A stretch of DNA of 64,000 bases from NCBI RefSeq assembly GCF_011305995.1, contig NZ_CP049910.1:3596001-3660000 (forward strand), read 5' to 3'. The position numbers and the translations under genes are program-made. Below, piece by piece: positions 22,048-31,217 of the stretch (positions within the stretch are counted from its first letter, which is position 1; the number at the start of each line of letters is the position of its first letter). The notes under the pieces were generated by a model. The model worked only from the letters and a program-made list of their open reading frames with translations, had not been told where the DNA came from and did no database searches. Source of the stretch: Diaphorobacter sp. HDW4A (GTDB lineage Bacteria; Pseudomonadota; Gammaproteobacteria; Burkholderiales; Burkholderiaceae_C).

Positions 22048-22314
22048 TTACTTGCGCAGGCCCAGCTTGGCGATCAGCGCAGTGTAACGCTCTGCGTCCT
22101 TGGACTTGAGGTAGTCCAAGAGCTTGCGACGACGGCTCACCATGCGCAGCAGGCCGCGACGACCGTGGTGGTCCTTGGCGTGCAACTTGAAGTGGGGAGT
22201 CAGTTCGTTGATACGAGCAGTCAGCAGTGCCACTTGCACTTCTGGGCTACCAGTATCTGTAGCGGAGCGAGCGTTAGCCTTTACGACTTCTGCCTTGATG
22301 GAAGATGCGATCAT
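22048..22314 (-). CDS. rpsO: 30S ribosomal protein S15
   Basis: An 88-residue primary 16S rRNA-binding protein of the small subunit. The family signature [20 protein letters not shown] is present, followed by [21 protein letters not shown], which contacts the h20-h22 junction. Length and sequence are fully normal. It is the first gene of the rpsO-pnp unit. Confidence 0.97.
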   Translation of the reverse strand: MIASSIKAEVVKANARSATDTGSPEVQVALLTARINELTPHFKLHAKDHHGRRGLLRMVSRRRKLLDYLKSKDAERYTALIAKLGLRK

Positions 22315-22437
22315 GATTTTTTCCTTGAGACAGGATTCAGGGAGCTATCAAAACTGAAGCGCCAGAACCCCTTGATTACTTGCGCAACTGGCTGGAAGGG
22401 TCAGAAGCGTGCGTCTTGCACCATGCAAAACCTGTCG

Positions 22438-22443
22438 ATTATA
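22438..22443 (-). promoter_or_regulatory. Candidate -10 box of the rpsO promoter
   Basis: On the minus strand a perfect TATAAT box lies here, which would start transcription near 22431 and leave a 5' leader of about 115 bases before rpsO, long enough for the autoregulatory structure known for S15 mRNAs. No good -35 hexamer is visible, so this rests on the -10 box and position alone. Confidence 0.4.
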
Positions 22444-22577
22444 ACCGAGAGCGGTTTTTGCACCTTTTACACCAACGGCACAGGGCGATGCACGCGCGGC
22501 TGATATGGCTCATCCACCCCGCCAAGCGATGCCTTAAAGATGACAAACCCATCCAGAAACACGAAAGGGAGTCATCC

Positions 22578-22838
22578 ATGCGCAGTCATCTGCTTCACAT
22601 ATCGCTTTGCACTGCGATCGGCCTGATAAGTGGCCTCAGCACTGCCACACTCGCCCAAGCTGCCAAGAAGAGCAAGGAAACGTCGACATCAACATCAACC
22701 CCAAGCTCGAAAAGTGGCAAGAACAAGTCCGAAAAGAGCGATTCCAGCGAATCCCAGACCGAAAGAGACAAACGACTTTACAGAGAATGCCAAGGTTTGC
22801 CAAATGCGGGCGCCTGTTCGGGTTACACTCGACGCTAA
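22578..22838 (+). CDS. Small exported protein of unknown function
   Basis: An 86-residue protein with a clear Sec signal peptide: basic start MRSHLLH, hydrophobic core, likely cleavage after TLAQA (about residue 28). The mature part is a Lys/Ser/Thr-rich low-complexity stretch, followed by a compact motif RLYRECQGLPNAGACSGYTR with two cysteines at the C-terminus that could form a disulfide. The start is supported by GGGAG 7 bases upstream; the longer in-frame reading lacks a start site and a signal sequence. I do not recognise a functional family. It stands alone between rpsO and tRNA-Arg. Confidence 0.6.
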   Translation: MRSHLLHISLCTAIGLISGLSTATLAQAAKKSKETSTSTSTPSSKSGKNKSEKSDSSESQTERDKRLYRECQGLPNAGACSGYTRR

Positions 22839-22933
22839 CGCAAGAATGAGCAACGAAATTCGCATCGGAAACGATTGCATTCGGGCCTTTTGAGAAATTT
22901 TGGAAACTTTCCAAAACACCCAAAAAGCCATGC

Positions 22934-22939
22934 TATAAT
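22934..22939 (+). promoter_or_regulatory. -10 box of the tRNA-Arg promoter
   Basis: A perfect TATAAT lies 10 bases before the mature 5' end of tRNA-Arg, so transcription would start only a few bases upstream of the tRNA. The -35 region is poor (TTTCCA-like at about 22908). Confidence 0.65.
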
Positions 22940-22949
22940 TCAAAGCTTG

Positions 22950-23026
22950 GCGGCTGTAGCTCAGCTGGATAGAGTACTTGGCTACGAACCAAGGGGTCGT
23001 GGGTTCGATTCCTGCCAGCCGCACCA
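22950..23026 (+). tRNA. tRNA-Arg, anticodon ACG
   Basis: A complete 77-base class I tRNA: acceptor GCGGCTG paired with CAGCCGC, D-arm AGCTCAGCTGGATAGAG, anticodon loop CTACGAA (anticodon ACG, A34 normally edited to inosine), T-loop GTTCGATTC, and an encoded CCA. It reads CGU, CGC and CGA. Confidence 0.96.
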
Positions 23027-23035
23027 AAACGACAA

Positions 23036-23066
23036 GCCTCAGAGTGGAAACGCTCTGAGGCTTTTT
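23036..23066 (+). terminator. Rho-independent terminator of tRNA-Arg
   Basis: A 9-bp perfect stem (23036-23044 with 23053-23061) and an 8-base loop are followed by five T residues, 10 bases after the tRNA CCA end. Confidence 0.85.
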
Positions 23067-23131
23067 CGTTTTCCGAGTCCCTGGAAATGGCTTCTCGCAC
23101 CGCACTGTCGTTCTGAGGCAAGATCGCGTGC

Positions 23132-23698
23132 ATGAACAAGGCCTTCACCAAAGAATCCGACGGAGACGATGGCGATGATCTGCCGCAACCGGCAGGCATT
23201 CCCGCAGGCAGCAAGAACTACATCACACCCGCAGGCTATGCACGCCTGCGCGCAGAGCTGATGGATCTGATCGATGTGGAGCGTCCAAAGGTCGTGGACA
23301 TCGTGCACTGGGCCGCCAGCAACGGCGACCGCTCGGAGAACGGTGACTACATCTACGGAAAGAAACGCCTGCGCGAGATTGATCGCCGCATTCGCTTCCT
23401 GACCAAGCGCCTCGAAATTGCGGAAGTGGTCGACGCATCCCTGCATCAAGGCAGCGATCAGGTCTTCTTCGGAGCGACCGTGACCTACATCGACGATCTT
23501 GACGACACCGAGCGCACTGTCACCATCATGGGCATCGACGAGGCCGACAACGCACAACAACAGATTAGCTGGGTATCACCCGTCGCACGTGCTCTCGTCA
23601 AGGCGCGTGCGGGTGACGCAGTGTCGCTGCAGACACCCGCTGGCATTCGCACGCTGGAAATCATCGAGGTGCGCTACCCACCTTCTCCGCCGCAGTAA
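23132..23698 (+). CDS. greB: Transcription elongation factor GreB
   Basis: A 188-residue RNA polymerase secondary-channel factor that stimulates cleavage of backtracked transcripts. The N-terminal coiled coil holds the acidic tip SNGDRSENGDYIYGKKRLREID (written here only as its conserved DRSENGDY core), whose Asp and Glu supply the catalytic metal ligands. The C-terminal FKBP-like domain reads ISWVSPVARALVKARAGD. A divergent 25-residue acidic N-terminus precedes the usual start YITPAGYARLRAEL, as in other Comamonadaceae GreB. It converges with spoT; a shared hairpin terminator lies between. Confidence 0.93.
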   Translation: MNKAFTKESDGDDGDDLPQPAGIPAGSKNYITPAGYARLRAELMDLIDVERPKVVDIVHWAASNGDRSENGDYIYGKKRLREIDRRIRFLTKRLEIAEVVDASLHQGSDQVFFGATVTYIDDLDDTERTVTIMGIDEADNAQQQISWVSPVARALVKARAGDAVSLQTPAGIRTLEIIEVRYPPSPPQ

Positions 23699-23712
23699 AA
23701 AACAGACAGAAG

Positions 23713-23738
23713 TGCCAGCTCCAAAGCTGGCATTTTTT
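23713..23738 (+). terminator. Terminator between convergent greB and spoT
   Basis: An 8-bp perfect stem (23713-23720 with 23725-23732) with a 4-base loop is followed by six T residues on the plus strand, 14 bases after the greB stop. It could also act on the spoT message, although the T run is on the greB side. Confidence 0.8.
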
Positions 23739-23755
23739 CTGGGCACGCCCTTGAA

Positions 23756-26035
23756 TCAGGATGCCAATGGAATCTCGCGCAGAACGCGCAACACAGAATT
23801 CGTGCGTCGCAGGTTTCTCAGGACCGCCTCCAGGTGTGCAAGGTTGCGCACTTGGATAAGGAATCGCAGTTCGATGGTTTCCTCCATCGCCTCGCCTTCC
23901 ATATCCACCCTCACGATGTCAGCCTCCGAATTGGCCAGCTCCGCAGCCACTCGTGCCAACACCCCTTTGCCATTGGTGACCGTGACGACGATGCCCGTTT
24001 CAAACAAACGTGACGGCTCTTCAGCCCAATCCACGGCGATGAATCGATCCCCATCCTTGGCCTGCAGCTTCATGGCCACTGCACAACGCACGTTGTGCAC
24101 CACCAAACCTTCACCACGCCCTAAGTAACCTGTGATCGGATCACCCGGAACTGGACGACAGCACTGCGCGTACTGAACGGAAGCGCCCTCGCTGCCATCA
24201 AGCGTGATGCCCCCCTGCGAGATGGTCTCGTGCGAGCTGTAGCGTTCGCGGGTGAGCAGCAAGGCATCCGGACGCTGGCCGTCCTCGGACATCAGCAGCG
24301 CCATGCGCTTGGCGACAATGCTCGCCACGCGCTTGCCCAGACCAATGTCGGTCATCAGTTCTGAGCGCGTGCGGCTTCCTGTAAAGCGCAGAAGCTTGTC
24401 CCAAATGGCGGCCTGCGAATCCTCGTCAGGTAGGTTTTCCATGCCCTCGGCGCGCACCGCCTGCGTGAGCAGCTTTTCGCCAAGGCTTGCTGACTCGGTC
24501 AGCTCCATCGACTTGAGATAGTGACGGATCTTGGAGCGCGCACGCCCTGTGCGCACAAAGGCGAGCCATGCCGGATTCGGGTGCGAATCGGCCATGGAGA
24601 CAATTTCAACCACGTCGCCATTCTTGAGCTCGGTGCGCAGCGGCACCTGCTCGCCATTGATCTTGCCGGCAACCGCATGATCGCCCACGTCAGTGTGCAC
24701 GGCATAGGCGAAGTCAACGACAGTCGCCCCACGCGGTAACGCCATGATCTGGCTCTTGGGCGTGAATACGTAGACCGCATCAGGGAACAGGTCCACACGG
24801 ACATGGTCCCAGAATTCGGCTGCATCGCGGGTTTCGTTCTGGATGTCGAGCAGCGACTGCAGCCACTTAGTGCCCATACGCTCGACCGACGACGCACCCG
24901 CGCCGCCCACTTCCTTGTATAGCCAATGCGCGGCCACGCCCGCCTCAGCGACGATGTTCATTTCTTCGGTGCGGATCTGGAACTCGATGTTCACCCCGGC
25001 AGGCCCCACCAACGTGGTGTGCAGCGACTGGTAGCCATTGGCCTTGGCAATCGCGATGTGGTCCTTGAACTTGCCCGGCACTGGCTTGTACATCTGGTGC
25101 AGCACGCCAAGCGCCGTATAGCAATCGGTCACTGTGGGCACGATGACGCGGAAACCATAAATGTCGGTCACCTTGGCAAAGCTCAGGTGCTTTTCCGTCA
25201 TCTTCTCGTAGATCGAGAACATGGTCTTTTCACGACCGGCGACACGCACGCCCATGCCCATGCGGCTGAATGCGATATCGATTTCGTTCTGCACCTTGCT
25301 GACCATGTCGCGGCGACGGCCACGCGCCTTGTTCACCGCCTTGGACAGGGTTGCGTAACGCCAAGGATGCAGATGGCGGAACGCCAGATCCTGCAACTCG
25401 CGGTAGGTCTGGTTCAGCCCCAGGCGGTGTGCAATCGGGACATAGATCTCGATTGTCTCGGAGGAAATCCGGCCCCATTTGGAACGCGGCATGTCCGAGA
25501 GCGTGCGCATGTTGTGTGTGCGATCAGCCAGTTTGATGAGGATGACGCGTACATCGCGCGCCATCGCCAGCAGCATCTTTCGAAACGATTCGGCCTGATT
25601 TTCTTCGCGCGTGTCGAACTGCAGCTTGTCCAGCTTGGTGAGACCATCGACCATCTCGGCCACCGAGGCGCCGAACCGATCCACCAGATCGGACTTGGTC
25701 ACGCCGCAATCTTCCATCGCGTCGTGCAGCAAGGCAGCGCTCAGCGCCTGGGCATCCAGCTTCCAACTTGCACACAGTGCAGCCACGGCAATCGGATGGG
25801 TGATATAGGGCTCGCCGCTGTTGCGCATCTGCCCCAAGTGGGCCTGATCGGCGAAACGATAGGCCAAACGCACCTGCTCGATACTGGCGTCATCCAGGTA
25901 GTCGAGCTTTTCCAGAAGCGCAGCAAAGCTTGCCGCTGCCGCATTGGCAGCAGCCGCACCAGAGCCACCCGGTGCCTTGACCGGGGGACTGATATTCGAC
26001 GATGTTGCGGTTGCCTGGTTAGACACTGCGTTCAT
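23756..26035 (-). CDS. spoT: Bifunctional (p)ppGpp synthetase/hydrolase
   Basis: A 759-residue Rel/Spo homologue that makes and degrades the alarmone (p)ppGpp. The HD hydrolase domain (about 55-210) keeps the metal motif LLHDAMEDCGV, so hydrolysis should be active, unlike in RelA. The synthetase domain (about 245-390) shows GFRVIVPTVTDCYTALG and NGYQSLHTTLVGP. TGS (about 405-465) and a C-terminal ACT domain (about 680-755) follow. The first 35 residues are low-complexity. It is on the same strand as gmk-rpoZ but separated by 436 bases and a terminator, so it probably has its own promoter. Confidence 0.95.
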   Translation of the reverse strand: MNAVSNQATATSSNISPPVKAPGGSGAAAANAAAASFAALLEKLDYLDDASIEQVRLAYRFADQAHLGQMRNSGEPYITHPIAVAALCASWKLDAQALSAALLHDAMEDCGVTKSDLVDRFGASVAEMVDGLTKLDKLQFDTREENQAESFRKMLLAMARDVRVILIKLADRTHNMRTLSDMPRSKWGRISSETIEIYVPIAHRLGLNQTYRELQDLAFRHLHPWRYATLSKAVNKARGRRRDMVSKVQNEIDIAFSRMGMGVRVAGREKTMFSIYEKMTEKHLSFAKVTDIYGFRVIVPTVTDCYTALGVLHQMYKPVPGKFKDHIAIAKANGYQSLHTTLVGPAGVNIEFQIRTEEMNIVAEAGVAAHWLYKEVGGAGASSVERMGTKWLQSLLDIQNETRDAAEFWDHVRVDLFPDAVYVFTPKSQIMALPRGATVVDFAYAVHTDVGDHAVAGKINGEQVPLRTELKNGDVVEIVSMADSHPNPAWLAFVRTGRARSKIRHYLKSMELTESASLGEKLLTQAVRAEGMENLPDEDSQAAIWDKLLRFTGSRTRSELMTDIGLGKRVASIVAKRMALLMSEDGQRPDALLLTRERYSSHETISQGGITLDGSEGASVQYAQCCRPVPGDPITGYLGRGEGLVVHNVRCAVAMKLQAKDGDRFIAVDWAEEPSRLFETGIVVTVTNGKGVLARVAAELANSEADIVRVDMEGEAMEETIELRFLIQVRNLAHLEAVLRNLRRTNSVLRVLREIPLAS

Positions 26036-26383
26036 GCCCCAAATGTAGCGATTGCAAAAGAGTATGACTATAAAGCGCTACAGAACTTGCGTTACCGCGT
26101 AGGGACTCCCGCCTTTCAGGAGAGCCGCCCGTTCTCAGCCCGTTTGCTGCGCCAAGCCGCTCAAGAGTGCCTTTATTGCAGTGCAGCAAGCCAAATATTA
26201 AACAGCCTTTGCGCGAGCGAGAAGCTTTTCGATGTTGTCCTCACGCATCAATGATTGATTTTGATGCGAAAAACAGGCAAATCGAAAGAAAAAATCTTAA
26301 TCACTGTCTTAGCCAGATACAGACAGTCTCACGACATTCCCACCATTTCATGCTTTGAGCTCCTCATCCAAGCATATTTTGGG
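26036..26383. other. Gene-free, hairpin-rich gap between spoT and rpoZ
   Basis: No credible gene is seen. Two inverted repeats stand out: cgcatcaa (26244-26251) against ttgatgcg (26261-26268), and actgtct (26303-26309) against agacagt (26321-26327). On the minus strand the second is followed about 9 bases later by a T6 run, so it could be a weak terminator or the end of a small RNA. A minus-strand reading of 16 codons starts inside the first repeat but is too short to call. The spoT promoter should lie between about 26040 and 26100. Confidence 0.35.
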
Positions 26384-26416
26384 CAAAAAAATAGCGCCGT
26401 CTGACGGCGCTATTTT
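26384..26416 (-). terminator. Rho-independent terminator of yicC-gmk-rpoZ
   Basis: On the minus strand an 11-bp perfect stem (26406-26416 with 26388-26398), which can extend further into the loop, runs directly into seven T residues. It lies 56 bases after the rpoZ stop and separates this operon from spoT. Confidence 0.85.
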
Positions 26417-26471
26417 GCTATGCACGGCAACGACCTACGCGGTTTACCCCGCACGGTCCGACTGCCAAAGA

Positions 26472-26675
26472 TCAGCCCGGAACCTTCTTGAGCATTTCCA
26501 ACCCGACCTTGCCAGCGGCGATTTCTCGCAGCGCGGTCACGGCAGGCTTGTTGCGGCTCTCGATCTTGGGCGAGTGGCCCTGGCTCAGCATGCGGGCACG
26601 ATATGTCGCGGCCAAAACCAGTTGAAAACGGTTGGGGATCTGCTCAAGGCAGTCTTCCACAGTGATGCGGGCCAT
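26472..26675 (-). CDS. rpoZ: DNA-directed RNA polymerase subunit omega
   Basis: A 67-residue polymerase subunit that helps assemble beta-prime and takes part in ppGpp binding. The family start [20 protein letters not shown] and the helix [12 protein letters not shown] are intact. It follows gmk by 21 bases on the same strand. Confidence 0.95.
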   Translation of the reverse strand: MARITVEDCLEQIPNRFQLVLAATYRARMLSQGHSPKIESRNKPAVTALREIAAGKVGLEMLKKVPG

Positions 26676-26696
26676 ATGATTCTCCGGGGATCCAGT

Positions 26697-27317
26697 TCAG
26701 GGAATGTGGAGCGATCCAAAAGTATCGGCCCTGGCTCTGCGCTGGGCGGCGTACTTCAGACGCTGCGCGTGAACAATGGTTTTCAGATCGAAAAGCGCAT
26801 GTTCAAAAACTTCATTGATTATAACGAAGTCGAAATTGCATGCCTGCGCCATCTCTTCGGCGGCGTTCACGAGACGGTGTTCGATCACGTCCGGCTCGTC
26901 CTCGCCACGGCGCTCCAGGCGCGAACGCAGCTCTTCCCAGCTCGGCGGCAGGATAAAGACCAGCACGGCGTTGGCGAAGGTCTTTTTGACCTGCATCGCG
27001 CCTTGGAAGTCAATCTCCAGAATCACATCCCCACCGTTGCCCACACGATCCTCGATCGCCTTGCGCGAGGTGCCATAGCGGCGCCCGTGCACATTGGCCC
27101 ATTCGACAAAGCCGTTGGCCGCAACCATTGCGTCGAACTCCTGATCGGAGGTGAAGAAATACTCTCGGCCGTGCTTTTCCTGACCGCGCGGAGCGCGCGT
27201 TGTGTGGGAAACAGAAGGCTGAACCCGCGAGTCAAGCTCGCGCAACGCCTTCACAAGGCTGGATTTACCGGCCCCACTCGGGGCCGACACTACAAATAAA
27301 TTACCTGGATAGTCCAT
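26697..27317 (-). CDS. gmk: Guanylate kinase
   Basis: A 206-residue enzyme converting GMP to GDP with ATP. The P-loop [14 protein letters not shown] (residues 12-25), the GMP-binding [19 protein letters not shown] and the later [14 protein letters not shown] lid are all present. I use the ATG at 27317, giving the usual start [11 protein letters not shown]; no strong ribosome-binding site precedes it. An in-frame start at 27392 inside yicC would add 25 unconserved residues. The gene lies between yicC and rpoZ. Confidence 0.93.
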   Translation of the reverse strand: MDYPGNLFVVSAPSGAGKSSLVKALRELDSRVQPSVSHTTRAPRGQEKHGREYFFTSDQEFDAMVAANGFVEWANVHGRRYGTSRKAIEDRVGNGGDVILEIDFQGAMQVKKTFANAVLVFILPPSWEELRSRLERRGEDEPDVIEHRLVNAAEEMAQACNFDFVIINEVFEHALFDLKTIVHAQRLKYAAQRRARADTFGSLHIP

Positions 27318-27354
27318 AGATTCGAGCGCTTTGCGCGCTTCCAAAACGGAATTA

Positions 27355-28266
27355 TCACTCGATGTTCTGAACCTGTTCGCGCATCTGTTCAATCAGCACC
27401 TTCATGTCGACGCTGATTTTGGTCAGTTCCATCGCTGCGGATTTGGAGCCAAGCGTGTTTGCTTCGCGGTGCAGTTCCTGGATCAGAAAGTCAAGCCGCT
27501 TGCCCACTTCACCGCCTTTTTTCAGCAGATGCTCGATCTCGTCGAGATGCGAATCCAAGCGCGTGATCTCCTCTGCCACGTCGATGCGGATGGCAAAGGC
27601 CGTGGCCTCGGTCAAGGCACGGTCCTGCGCCATCTCGGGCGCAACGCTGCCTTCGGCCAGGCCCATCGCTTCCTTCCAGCGCTCCATGAAACGCTGACGC
27701 TGCTGCTCAACCAGTTGAGGAACCAGTGGCACTGCTTGCTTGGCGAGCTCGCGCAACTGGCTCACGCGGTCGATCAGCATGGCGGCCAGTCGCTCACCCT
27801 CACGTTCACGGGCCGTCGACAGGTCTTTGAGGGTGCCTTGAGCGAGCTTTTTGAGCGGCTCGGTCCAGTCCTGAGTCGAACCCGATCCGGCTGTGCAAAG
27901 GCGCAACGCATCAGCAACGCTCAGCGGCGCCGCATTGGGTAACCAAGCCTGAACCGTATCCTGCAGAGAACACAGGCGCTGGAGCATCTGCGGCGCGGGG
28001 TCGGGAAGCGACGCACTTTCGCCGGCCTCCACAAAAAATGCCCGCACTTCCACCTTGCCGCGCTTGAGCTTGGTCGTGAGCAAGCTGCGCAACATGGGCT
28101 CCTGCGAACGCAGATCTTCCGACAGGCGGAAAGAAAGGTCCAGAAAGCGGCTGTTGACCGATCTGATCTCCAGTCCCAGTTGCCGATGCGGCGCATTTTG
28201 TCGCTCTTCGCTCACTGGAGCCTCCAGCTGTGCGCTGGCGTACCCTGTCATGCTGTAAACTGCCAT
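27355..28266 (-). CDS. yicC: YicC family endoribonuclease
   Basis: A 303-residue protein of the YicC/YloC family; the Escherichia coli member is reported to act as an endoribonuclease. The signature start [32 protein letters not shown] and the C-terminal [20 protein letters not shown] are present. I place the start at 28266 because it gives the family N-terminus; upstream in-frame codons enter the divergent promoter region. It begins the yicC-gmk-rpoZ operon, 37 bases before gmk. Confidence 0.92.
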   Translation of the reverse strand: MAVYSMTGYASAQLEAPVSEERQNAPHRQLGLEIRSVNSRFLDLSFRLSEDLRSQEPMLRSLLTTKLKRGKVEVRAFFVEAGESASLPDPAPQMLQRLCSLQDTVQAWLPNAAPLSVADALRLCTAGSGSTQDWTEPLKKLAQGTLKDLSTAREREGERLAAMLIDRVSQLRELAKQAVPLVPQLVEQQRQRFMERWKEAMGLAEGSVAPEMAQDRALTEATAFAIRIDVAEEITRLDSHLDEIEHLLKKGGEVGKRLDFLIQELHREANTLGSKSAAMELTKISVDMKVLIEQMREQVQNIE

Positions 28267-28345
28267 TGGACTTTTCGGTGATTGGTTGCTTGCAATCCGG
28301 CGATTATCCGGGTTCTGACCGACCCGTGATTGCATCCACTGCCAT

Positions 28346-29353
28346 ATGTCGAAAATCAAGCCTTCCCCACTCCCCCCGGATACCGTCATCGGCGGATATC
28401 GAATCGTACGCCGCGTAGCTGCTGGCGGCTTCGGTGTTGTCTATCAAGCGATCAGCGCGGACGACCAGACAGTCGCCGTCAAGGAATACCTTCCTTCGTC
28501 CCTCGCCTCGCGTGCACAGGGTGAGCTCGCTCCGGTCGTTTCCCCCGAAAAACTGTCGCTTTATCGCCTCGGCCTCAAGAGCTTTTTCGAAGAAGGTCGC
28601 TCGTTGGCCCAGATATCGCACCCCTCCGTGGTGAGCGTGCTGAATTTCTTCCGCGAGAACGAGACCGTCTACATGGTGATGAACTACCTGGAAGGCGCCA
28701 CGCTGCAGGATTTCATCATCACTGCGCGCGACCAAAAGGCGCAGAAGATCTTCCGCGAATCCACCATCCGCTCGCTGTTCGACGAGGTGCTGCGCGGCCT
28801 GCGCATCGTGCACCAGCACAAGATGCTGCACCTCGACATCAAGCCCGCCAACATCTTCATCACCGACGATGACCGCGCCGTGATGATCGATTTCGGCGCC
28901 GCACGCGAGGTGCTATCCAAGGAAGGCAACTTCATCCGTCCGATGTACACGCCTGGCTTCGCCGCACCCGAGATGTACCGCCGCGACGCCCAGATGGGCC
29001 CGTGGACCGACATCTACGCCATCGGCGCCTGCATCTACGCCTGCATGCACGGCTACCCGCCCACCGAAGCGACGCAGCGCTCCGACAAGGACCGCCTCAC
29101 CGCCGCGCTCGCCAAGATGCGCGGTCTCTACTCCGATAACCTGATCGAGGTCGTCGAGTGGTGTATGGCGCTGGATCCGCTGTCGCGCCCTCAATCCGTC
29201 TTCGCGCTGCAAAAAGAATTGAGCCGCGAAGGCGAGCGCCGCTATACCAAACTCACAGTCGCAGAGAAAATGCGCCTGCAAATCGACACACTCGTGGCTG
29301 ATACACGCAACAACGTCCTCAAAGTAGGCAGCGGCCCAGGGAAAATCCAATGA
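28346..29353 (+). CDS. Serine/threonine protein kinase
   Basis: A 335-residue cytoplasmic Hanks-type kinase. The glycine-rich loop is AAGGFGVVY, the ATP-binding lysine lies in VAVKEYLP (K46), the catalytic loop is HLDIKPANIF (D164, N169), the DFG motif is MIDFGAARE and the activation segment ends in FAAPEMY. The usual HRD is HLD here, so the arginine that binds a phosphorylated activation loop is missing (a non-RD kinase). No transmembrane or sensor domain follows; the last 60 residues are charged. Its stop overlaps the PP2C gene start by 4 bases, so kinase and phosphatase form a coupled pair. Targets are unknown. Confidence 0.92.
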   Translation: MSKIKPSPLPPDTVIGGYRIVRRVAAGGFGVVYQAISADDQTVAVKEYLPSSLASRAQGELAPVVSPEKLSLYRLGLKSFFEEGRSLAQISHPSVVSVLNFFRENETVYMVMNYLEGATLQDFIITARDQKAQKIFRESTIRSLFDEVLRGLRIVHQHKMLHLDIKPANIFITDDDRAVMIDFGAAREVLSKEGNFIRPMYTPGFAAPEMYRRDAQMGPWTDIYAIGACIYACMHGYPPTEATQRSDKDRLTAALAKMRGLYSDNLIEVVEWCMALDPLSRPQSVFALQKELSREGERRYTKLTVAEKMRLQIDTLVADTRNNVLKVGSGPGKIQ

Positions 29354-30270
29354 AATTCTCCGTCTTCCAGATCAGCCGCAAGGGCGGTCGCGAAAAGAAT
29401 GAAGACCGCATGGGCTATTGCTACACGCGGGAATCCGGCCTCTTCGTTCTGGCCGACGGCATGGGCGGGCACCCCGATGGCGAGGTGGCTGCGCAGATCG
29501 CCATCCAGACCGTTTCCGCCCTCTTCCAGCGCGAGGCCAAGCCCGCACTGGCCGACGTGCCCACCTTTCTGACAGCCGCGCTGCTCGCCGCGCACCACCA
29601 GATCCTGCGCTACACCAGCGACAAGTCACTCGGAGACTCGCCGCGCACCACGCTCGTGGCCGCCGTGGTGCAAGATGGCCGCGCCCAATGGATCCACTGC
29701 GGCGACTCGCGCCTGTACATGGTGCGCGAAGGCCAGAAAGTGACCCGCACGCGCGATCACTCGTATCTCGAGCTGCGCAACGCCTCGTTCCAAGGTCTCG
29801 AGAACATCAACCGCAACGTGCTGTTCACCTGCCTCGGATCGCCGTCCAAGCCGGTGTATGACATCAGCGACCCGGTGAATCTGGAGCAAGGCGACCGCTT
29901 GCTGCTGTGTTCGGACGGCCTCTGGGGGGCGCTGGACGACGACAAGATCGCCAAGGAACTCGGCCGCAACACCGTATCGGAAGCCGTTCCCAACCTCGTC
30001 GAAGAGGCCCTGCGCGAGGCCGGAAGTTCCAGTGACAACGTCACCGTGGTAGCGATGGAGTGGGAGACGCCCGACCAGTTCGCCTCCACCATGGGCATCT
30101 CGACCGACAGCATCAGCGAAGACGTTTTTGCCTCCACCATTCAGGCCGGGCTGATGGACAATTCCGGGTTTCCCGACGAGATCGACGATCTCGACGACGA
30201 GGCCATCGAACGTTCGATTGCCGAGATCAACGAGGCCATTCGCCGAACGTCTGCGGCACGCAAAGCGTGA
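29350..30270 (+). CDS. PP2C-family serine/threonine phosphatase
   Basis: A 306-residue metal-dependent phosphatase that should counteract the kinase directly upstream. PP2C motifs are seen in order: [23 protein letters not shown] (metal-binding Asp and Gly), [26 protein letters not shown] and [12 protein letters not shown]. After the catalytic domain (about residue 240) comes a 65-residue acidic tail of unknown role. Co-translation with the kinase is implied by the ATGA overlap. rph follows after 19 bases. Confidence 0.92.
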   Translation: MKFSVFQISRKGGREKNEDRMGYCYTRESGLFVLADGMGGHPDGEVAAQIAIQTVSALFQREAKPALADVPTFLTAALLAAHHQILRYTSDKSLGDSPRTTLVAAVVQDGRAQWIHCGDSRLYMVREGQKVTRTRDHSYLELRNASFQGLENINRNVLFTCLGSPSKPVYDISDPVNLEQGDRLLLCSDGLWGALDDDKIAKELGRNTVSEAVPNLVEEALREAGSSSDNVTVVAMEWETPDQFASTMGISTDSISEDVFASTIQAGLMDNSGFPDEIDDLDDEAIERSIAEINEAIRRTSAARKA

Positions 30271-30289
30271 AAAGCGGACAATCGGAGGC

Positions 30290-31033
30290 ATGACGAACCA
30301 AGCCTCAACCGCCAACGATTTCGCCCGCATCGGCCGCGCCAACGACACGCTGCGCCCCGTGCGCATCACCCGCAACTACACCATGCATGCGGAAGGCTCG
30401 GTACTGATCGAGTTCGGCAACACCAAGGTGCTGTGCACCGCATCGATCGAAGAACGCGTGCCGCCGCACAAGCGCGGCAGCGGTGAAGGCTGGCTGACGG
30501 CCGAATACGGCATGCTGCCGCGCGCCACGCATTCGCGCTCCGACCGCGAAGCCGCTAAGGGCAAGCAGACCGGCCGCACGCAGGAAATCCAGCGCCTCAT
30601 CGGCCGCAGCCTGCGCGCTGCGTTCGACCTTGCCAAGCTCGGCGAGCGCACCATCCAACTCGACTGCGACGTGATCCAAGCCGACGGTGGCACACGCACG
30701 GCAGCCATCACCGGCGCCTGGGTGGCAGCGCATGACGCGGTCACCAAGCTGCTCGAATCCGGCAAGCTCACCGAATCCCCGATCATCGCGGAGATCGCCG
30801 CCATCTCGGTCGGCATCGTCGGCACCCAGCCCATGCTCGACCTCGAATACCGCGAAGACGTCGCCTGCGACACTGACATGAACGTCGTGATGACCGGCGC
30901 AGGCCACTTCATCGAAATTCAGGGCACCGCAGAAGGAGCTGCCTTCTCCCGCAAGGAAATGGATCAGTTGCTGAACCTTGCAGAAAAAGGCATCGGCGAA
31001 CTCATCACAATGCAAAAACAGTCCCTGAACTAA
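30290..31033 (+). CDS. rph: Ribonuclease PH
   Basis: A 247-residue phosphorolytic 3'-5' exoribonuclease that trims tRNA precursors and other RNAs. The signatures [39 protein letters not shown] and [19 protein letters not shown] are intact, so the phosphate-binding site looks complete. The ATG at 30290 has a strong CGGAGG 4 bases upstream; a longer in-frame reading would overlap the phosphatase gene. Confidence 0.95.
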   Translation: MTNQASTANDFARIGRANDTLRPVRITRNYTMHAEGSVLIEFGNTKVLCTASIEERVPPHKRGSGEGWLTAEYGMLPRATHSRSDREAAKGKQTGRTQEIQRLIGRSLRAAFDLAKLGERTIQLDCDVIQADGGTRTAAITGAWVAAHDAVTKLLESGKLTESPIIAEIAAISVGIVGTQPMLDLEYREDVACDTDMNVVMTGAGHFIEIQGTAEGAAFSRKEMDQLLNLAEKGIGELITMQKQSLN

Positions 31034-31074
31034 CGGCATCCGCAGCGCACGCAGCCTCGGAACAAACACCACAA

Positions 31075-31198
31075 CGCCAAGACTGCCCTTCAGACGCGAA
31101 GCCGCAGACCGTATGTTCACGGCAAGGCTTCGCAACAAAGTATGAAGGGCCGTCTTGGCCCCTCCAAACGAATGACCCATCGAAGCCGCAAGGCTTCG
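31075..31198. repeat. Nested inverted repeats between rph and rdgB
   Basis: Within the 184-base gap a 17-base arm (31076-31092) is mirrored at 31143-31159 with one mismatch. Inside it cgaagcc (about 31097) pairs with ggcttcg (about 31126). Just after it comes a perfect 7-bp hairpin, cgaagcc-gcaa-ggcttcg (31181-31198), using the same arm sequence. The block could be a transcript-stabilising structure, an attenuator or the remnant of a small repeat element. It lacks a terminal T run, so it is not a standard terminator. Confidence 0.6.
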
Positions 31199-31217
31199 TA
31201 CCACACAAAAACCAAAG

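Noticed and set aside
26244..26268. Sixteen-codon minus-strand peptide starting in the inverted repeat upstream of spoT
   Set aside because: No ribosome-binding site and too short to separate from chance.
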